From the NCBI RefSeq assembly GCF_042453785.1, contig NC_091677.1, positions 28,645,501-28,709,500 of the forward strand: a stretch of DNA of 64,000 nucleotides. The letters are read 5' to 3'. Positions 59,768-64,000 of the stretch are shown in pieces (positions within the stretch are counted from its first letter, which is position 1; each line of letters starts with the position of its first letter). A program made the translations under genes and the position numbers. The notes below the pieces were generated by a model. It made no database searches. It saw nothing but the letters and a program-made list of their open reading frames with translations, and had not been told where the DNA came from. This DNA comes from Malus domestica. Lineage: Eukaryota; Streptophyta; Magnoliopsida; Rosales; Rosaceae.

Positions 59768-62048
59768 TGTCACAGCCCGTCCCAAATATTTAATTTTGAC
59801 AATGTGAAATGACTATTTTGCCCTCGGGGCGTGTTGTGTGATTATGTGATTTAAGTTTGAGAGTGGACTAACTCTTTAAGTCCTTATTATTTGGAACTAA
59901 AGAGGACTTGGTTGTTGGTTTTGTGGGTGACCACGTGGGACACACACACACTATATCTCTCTCTCTCTTCTCTCCCGTACTCTCTCACCCTCGGACTCAC
60001 TCTCTCTTCTTCCCTCACATACGAACGTCACCCAAAACCCTTTCAAACTTCACTGATCGACATCTAAGAGGTAAGATTCTTGTTCCTTGTAAGCTTCTGA
60101 GTTCATTGGTACCATTTTTGAGAATGGAAAGCTTCGAAAACCCGAGAAACCCTAACCTCGACTTTGTGCACTATTCATGCACATGTAATTTGAAGGTTTT
60201 AAGGAATTTGGAGCTTATAGATAGCTTAAGGAGGTTCCCACGAGGCTAGGAGTGGTTCGTTGGAAGAATTTGGACGTTGGAATAATGAGAACGATGGGTT
60301 GCAGGTTTTGGCCGGATTATCGATGAGATTTCCGACGAATCTCGTAGTATTTAGGTTCTAAAACTGGTATGGTTTTGTTCGTATTGATAAGATCTTCAAA
60401 ATGGTTTAAATTTCATGTAATTTGGATGAAAATTGACAGAGATATAAGGTTTAGAAAAATTCCCCAGCTTCCGGCGTTAGAGGTCCAAGGTTAGAGATGA
60501 CGGAATATTCCACGGCGTCAGTTAATTTTAACAAATTCTGTTACTATTTAACGGAATATTCCTGATGACGTTGACTGATGCCGTCAATATGCCTGTCACG
60601 TGGCCGCGCGTGGGGGTGCGTATTGCCGTGCCTTGGCCGGCGCGTGGGTGGTCAGAAAATTATTCTAAAAATATGGGGATGTTCATGGAGTTGTATAGAT
60701 CACATTGGTATATTCAAACACCCCATTTGAGCATTGTATGAGAAGTTATTAGCTAGTTTTTTCTATGTGCTTTAAATAACGTTTTTATAGTTAATTCGCA
60801 TATATGTGAGACTTATCCCGAGGACGAGCGAGTTCAAGGGCGACTCGGGGGCTACAACCCTTCGACATACCAGTGAGTGGGCTTTTGGTTTTTAGTATAT
60901 ATTAATATACTTGATATTTTCCCAGAAAATATGTTTAAATGAGAGTATGCCTTGAATGCCATGCATATAAATTTATAATTCGTATATGAATTGATATATG
61001 ATGCATTATATATATAATTGTGGTGCTGTGGATGCTCAGGTAAGCTCAAGTGAGTTATGTTTGGTTATGTGAATTATCAATGGTGTGATGCGTGATTGAA
61101 TAATGTTAGACTCATAGAACTGCACCTAAGGTGATTATGATTTAGCTAGAGATGGCACATGCCTGTTTATTATGTCACCTCCCGCACCATATGCTCATAT
61201 TGGATCCAATTTAGGTGCACAGTTATGTCGTACAGACCATCTTAGGTAGTTCCGACTCATAGGTGACTAGCGATTTATCGCCCAACTATTATGTGTGAGT
61301 AGTATTGAGCATGATTATATTACACCAAGTATTGTCGTACTTACCTTTTCATTTAGTTCCGACTCTTGTGAAGTATATTGCCGTATATGTCATTGTAGTG
61401 CCTTCGGCTAGATTGACTTTTGAGCTATAAATTCAGCCGTACAGATTACCACAGGGGTTCCGGCTAACATGTTATATCTATATGAAATTATTCTCACTTG
61501 AATTGCTTACTCTGTTATATCTTGGCATGGCATACATATGAATATGATATTGTGAAGCATTTGAATTAATATATTTACATATATATTTATGTATATGCTT
61601 ATCTTCTGATTTTGGGAAAAATTATACATGTTTTACAGCGAGGGGTTAGAAACGTTGATAAATGAAATGGTTTTTTTAAAACATTTGTTTTTGGCCACTC
61701 ACATTTTCTGTTTTGCGCCCCTCCAGGTTTTAGGTAAGCTTGCTGTCGGTGACCATGAGGATTTCGGCGGTTCTGACTTATCAAAATAATTGTAGGACAT
61801 CTTATGGTATTTTATAATTAGTATTTGTCCTACTGGATTGCACCTAGACTTTTTATGCTCTGATTAGGAGTATTTACTTTTGTGTCTTTTGTGTCTTGCT
61901 CCTACCACTTCTTGTTTAGTAGTACACTCTAGTAAATTCGTTTTTAAATATTCGTATATTTCTTATCTTTATTGCTTCCGCACTGTGCACTTGGCTACGC
62001 CACCCTCACGTGACGGCCAACATGCCTTGATCTCGGTCGGGTGCGTCA
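59768..62048 (+). mobile_element. Solo LTR, 2281 bp, second family
   Basis: It starts TGTCACAGCCCGTCCC and ends GGTCGGGTGCGTCA. A perfect 5-bp target duplication, CAAAC, lies at 59763-59767 and 62049-62053. A CT-rich stretch near 59955-60010 precedes GTAAGATTCTTG at 60071. The middle contains diverged repeats around TTCCGACTC and GTACAGA (about 61220-61450). No primer-binding site or coding domains follow, so it is a solo LTR. The architecture resembles the LTR at 52920-55628, but the sequences differ. Confidence 0.85.
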
Positions 62049-62221
62049 CAAACCATAAGGTCGTTAGTATAACTATACTGCATTGTAAAAGATAAATAGC
62101 TCAAGCCCTAGAATCAAGTTCTCTCGTCAGTCTTACAGGTTCAAACAAAGCAGTGAGACATCACTACATGATTTGGAAACATTTTGAGTAATAACATCAT
62201 AGGAAAGCTTCTACACATAAC

Positions 62222-63780
62222 GCAATGAATCCTGCTCTTGTGCTCATTTTTTTTATACCAAAATCAGAGTCGGTGTTAGGTATTGTTCTTTGAATTCGAT
62301 TTTCAGTTTTTGAAACTAACGAGCTCTCAGTAATTTAGCTACAGTTACCATTTTTGAAAACAAAAATTGGATTCAAAACGGATACCAAGGACTTTTAGTA
62401 GGTTAGCTTCTATAACAAGTAGAATGGACCAACGTTAAGAAGATTCTCAAAAGTGGTTGTGACTGATGATCAGGAAATTCAAAGTGATTATCATTCATTT
62501 GAGTAGTCAAATCTGGGATATCGACCACTGTATTCGGGGAATTGGACGCAGTGTGGCATTGGTCAAGGTCCAATCCTTGAAAAATATATTCTTGAGGTTC
62601 CTTAGAAGAAACGAAAATGTCCTGAAAAATTGGTTAAGCATGGAGCTCATCAGTAATCAATCACAACTCAAGTAGACAGATCCTTAAAAATTCCGAAACC
62701 ACAGCATAGAAGAACAATTGAGTACTGTCAAGAATACAATAAATCACACAAAGCAAATCCTATGCTTAATTTCCCAATTCATGGTTTCTATCTTCCATTC
62801 CACTTTTGGGTCAATTGACAAGATTTACATTAGTCACCAGAAAGCAACCAATATGGGAAGAAAACATTGAATTGGACTCTAAAACTATTGAAAACTTGCA
62901 CAAAACATTCCTAAATCAAACAAATATGTTGTTCAACAAACGTTGGAAATCTTCCACCATAAAAAAGAAAAAAGTATTTACCTCTGTAAATTCCGTGAAA
63001 TTAATCGAGTGAGGGTTTTGAAGATTAGGTTCTGGGCCTTCAAGCTTAGGTTGTGGCAATTCCTTCAATGGACTTTCTGCATCATCTTTCTCATCACAAT
63101 GTTGTTTCAAGAGCCGGGCTAACTCCTCAGAAAATGATCCAAGGCTTCCATGGCTACCACCCTACAGATTTCGAAGGTAATCGGATTTTATACACATACC
63201 AAACATTACTCATACAAGAACACAAAATACGAAAACATAAATAAAAAACCAGCAAACGAGAAAAAACCCACATGCAAAGAAGATGCAGGGGACGGGTCAT
63301 TGAGCTCGGCACCCCACCCGCCAAGCATCTGATGCATTTGGTCCTCCCAGATGGCAATGTCGGCAGTCCGACCCTCCTTCCTGGCAATTTGAATATTGGT
63401 GACCATCCCTTGAAGCTCTTGGACTCGAGTCTTTGCTTTTTACTTCAGTAGCTTGTGAGAAGCAGCCTCACACTTGCCCTTGGAGTCCTTCAGCATTGCT
63501 GCCCTCTGCTCTCTCCCTTCCGCTTCTAATCAAATCCTTGAAAAAAAATTCAAGAATCTTTCTTGTATGTTAAGTAAATAAACAATCTAATTAGAGAAAA
63601 ACGAACAAAAAACATAATTGAAATCATATTGGGGATAATACAAACCCTAATTGTAAAAACCAAGAGAAAGATGAATGTTGAATGAAATGGAAAAACGAAA
63701 AGCATAGAGAGAGAGAGAGAGAGAGAGTATACTTCAAATTAACCGAATCAAACGTTTCTGCAGATTTTTGGGTTCCGAGA
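62222..63780. repeat. Segmental duplication of the ACX3-VOZ intergenic and VOZ region
   Basis: 62222-62455 matches 34614-34860. 62455-63540 matches VOZ exons 3 (part), 2 and 1 with their introns. 63541-63780 matches the VOZ upstream region (37650-38290). The joint at about 62455 removes everything between 34860 and about 36480 of the source, including VOZ exon 4. The MITE at 37712-38106 is absent here. Confidence 0.9.
62455..63496 (-). pseudogene. Second VOZ copy, truncated pseudogene
   Basis: Exon 1 at 63496-63272 has the same 225-nt length as the VOZ gene but has TAA at codon 19 (63440-63442), where the other copy has a Glu codon. Exon 2 at 63161-62982 is 42 nt longer than in the VOZ gene and adds NLQNPHSINFTEFT. 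The exon 3 remnant, about 62625-62455, reads EPQEYIFQGLDLDQC and is cut by the duplication joint. The zinc-binding and NAC-like regions are missing. It keeps family features lost from the other copy, so it is useful for reconstructing history. Confidence 0.88.
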
Positions 63781-64000
63781 TTTTGGCTGCTCTTCCTTCT
63801 CGATATTTTTCCTATCCCTTTTTTACGGGGTACAACGGCGGGACCTCTGTACTTTTTACTTTGTACTGGGGTGATGTCTCAGTCTAGAGAAAACAAAAAT
63901 GATAGCCTTACTACATATTTGTACAAGTATCAAATTTTTTAAATTAAATATACAAACTTAACGATATGGTTGTAAATTATTAGATTATTAATTAAGTATC
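63781..64000. other. End of window, duplication mosaic
   Basis: Continues the mosaic; CTTTGTACTGGGGTGATGTC near 63858 matches 52620. No gene. Confidence 0.6.

Noticed and set aside
60592..60660. GC-rich patch as a possible structured RNA
   Set aside because: It lies within a solo LTR and I could not find supporting paired arms.

Overview
The window is plant nuclear DNA: AT-rich, with intron-rich genes separated by many layers of small transposable elements. Protein similarities recalled from memory, and several repeat families that look familiar from apple, pear and Prunus, suggest a woody Rosaceae species; the species call is inference. There is no bacterial-type operon, CRISPR array or phage. 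I could not recognise any tRNA or rRNA gene by eye.

Four genes look intact. They are a group E bZIP transcription factor like Arabidopsis bZIP34/bZIP61 (minus, 7200-9927, 4 coding exons, 327 aa), a TypA/BipA-type translational GTPase with a probable organelle-targeting N-terminus (plus, 18780-27327, 19 exons, 671 aa), a peroxisomal acyl-CoA oxidase of the ACX3 class (plus, 29998-34467, 13 exons, 674 aa, PTS2-like N-terminus), and a short, diverged VOZ transcription factor (minus, 35231-37629, 4 exons, 402 aa). Exon joins were checked by reading frame and GT/AG borders. The genes do not form one pathway.

Broken genes are a papain-like cysteine protease (14253-14847), a PPR gene with two frameshifts (15177-16201), a captured exon resembling a RAB6-interacting golgin gene (17091-17267) inside a possible Pack-type transposon, LINE endonuclease and RNase H remnants (2451-3960, 55850-56270), and a second VOZ copy with a stop codon and a large deletion (62455-63496).

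Layout: 1-6.4 kb holds hAT-like and Mutator-like non-autonomous elements and a LINE relic. From 6.5 to 10.1 kb is the bZIP gene. From 10 to 18.5 kb are repeats, a SINE-like insertion, two pseudogenes and the exon-capturing element. From 18.7 to 37.6 kb lie the TypA, ACX3 and VOZ genes, with long hairpin elements between them. From about 37 to 64 kb is a mosaic of degenerate segmental duplications that repeatedly carries pieces of the VOZ 5' region. Into it have inserted solo LTRs (52920-55628, 59768-62048), a Harbinger-like element nested in another (46214-47466 in 45915-47604), and several MITEs. Paralogous empty sites inside the window confirm two of those insertions and localise a third.

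I found no credible new molecular system. The observations most worth checking are the VOZ duplication mosaic with its shortened gene, the near-perfect 230-bp palindrome just 3' of the TypA gene, and the exon-capturing element.
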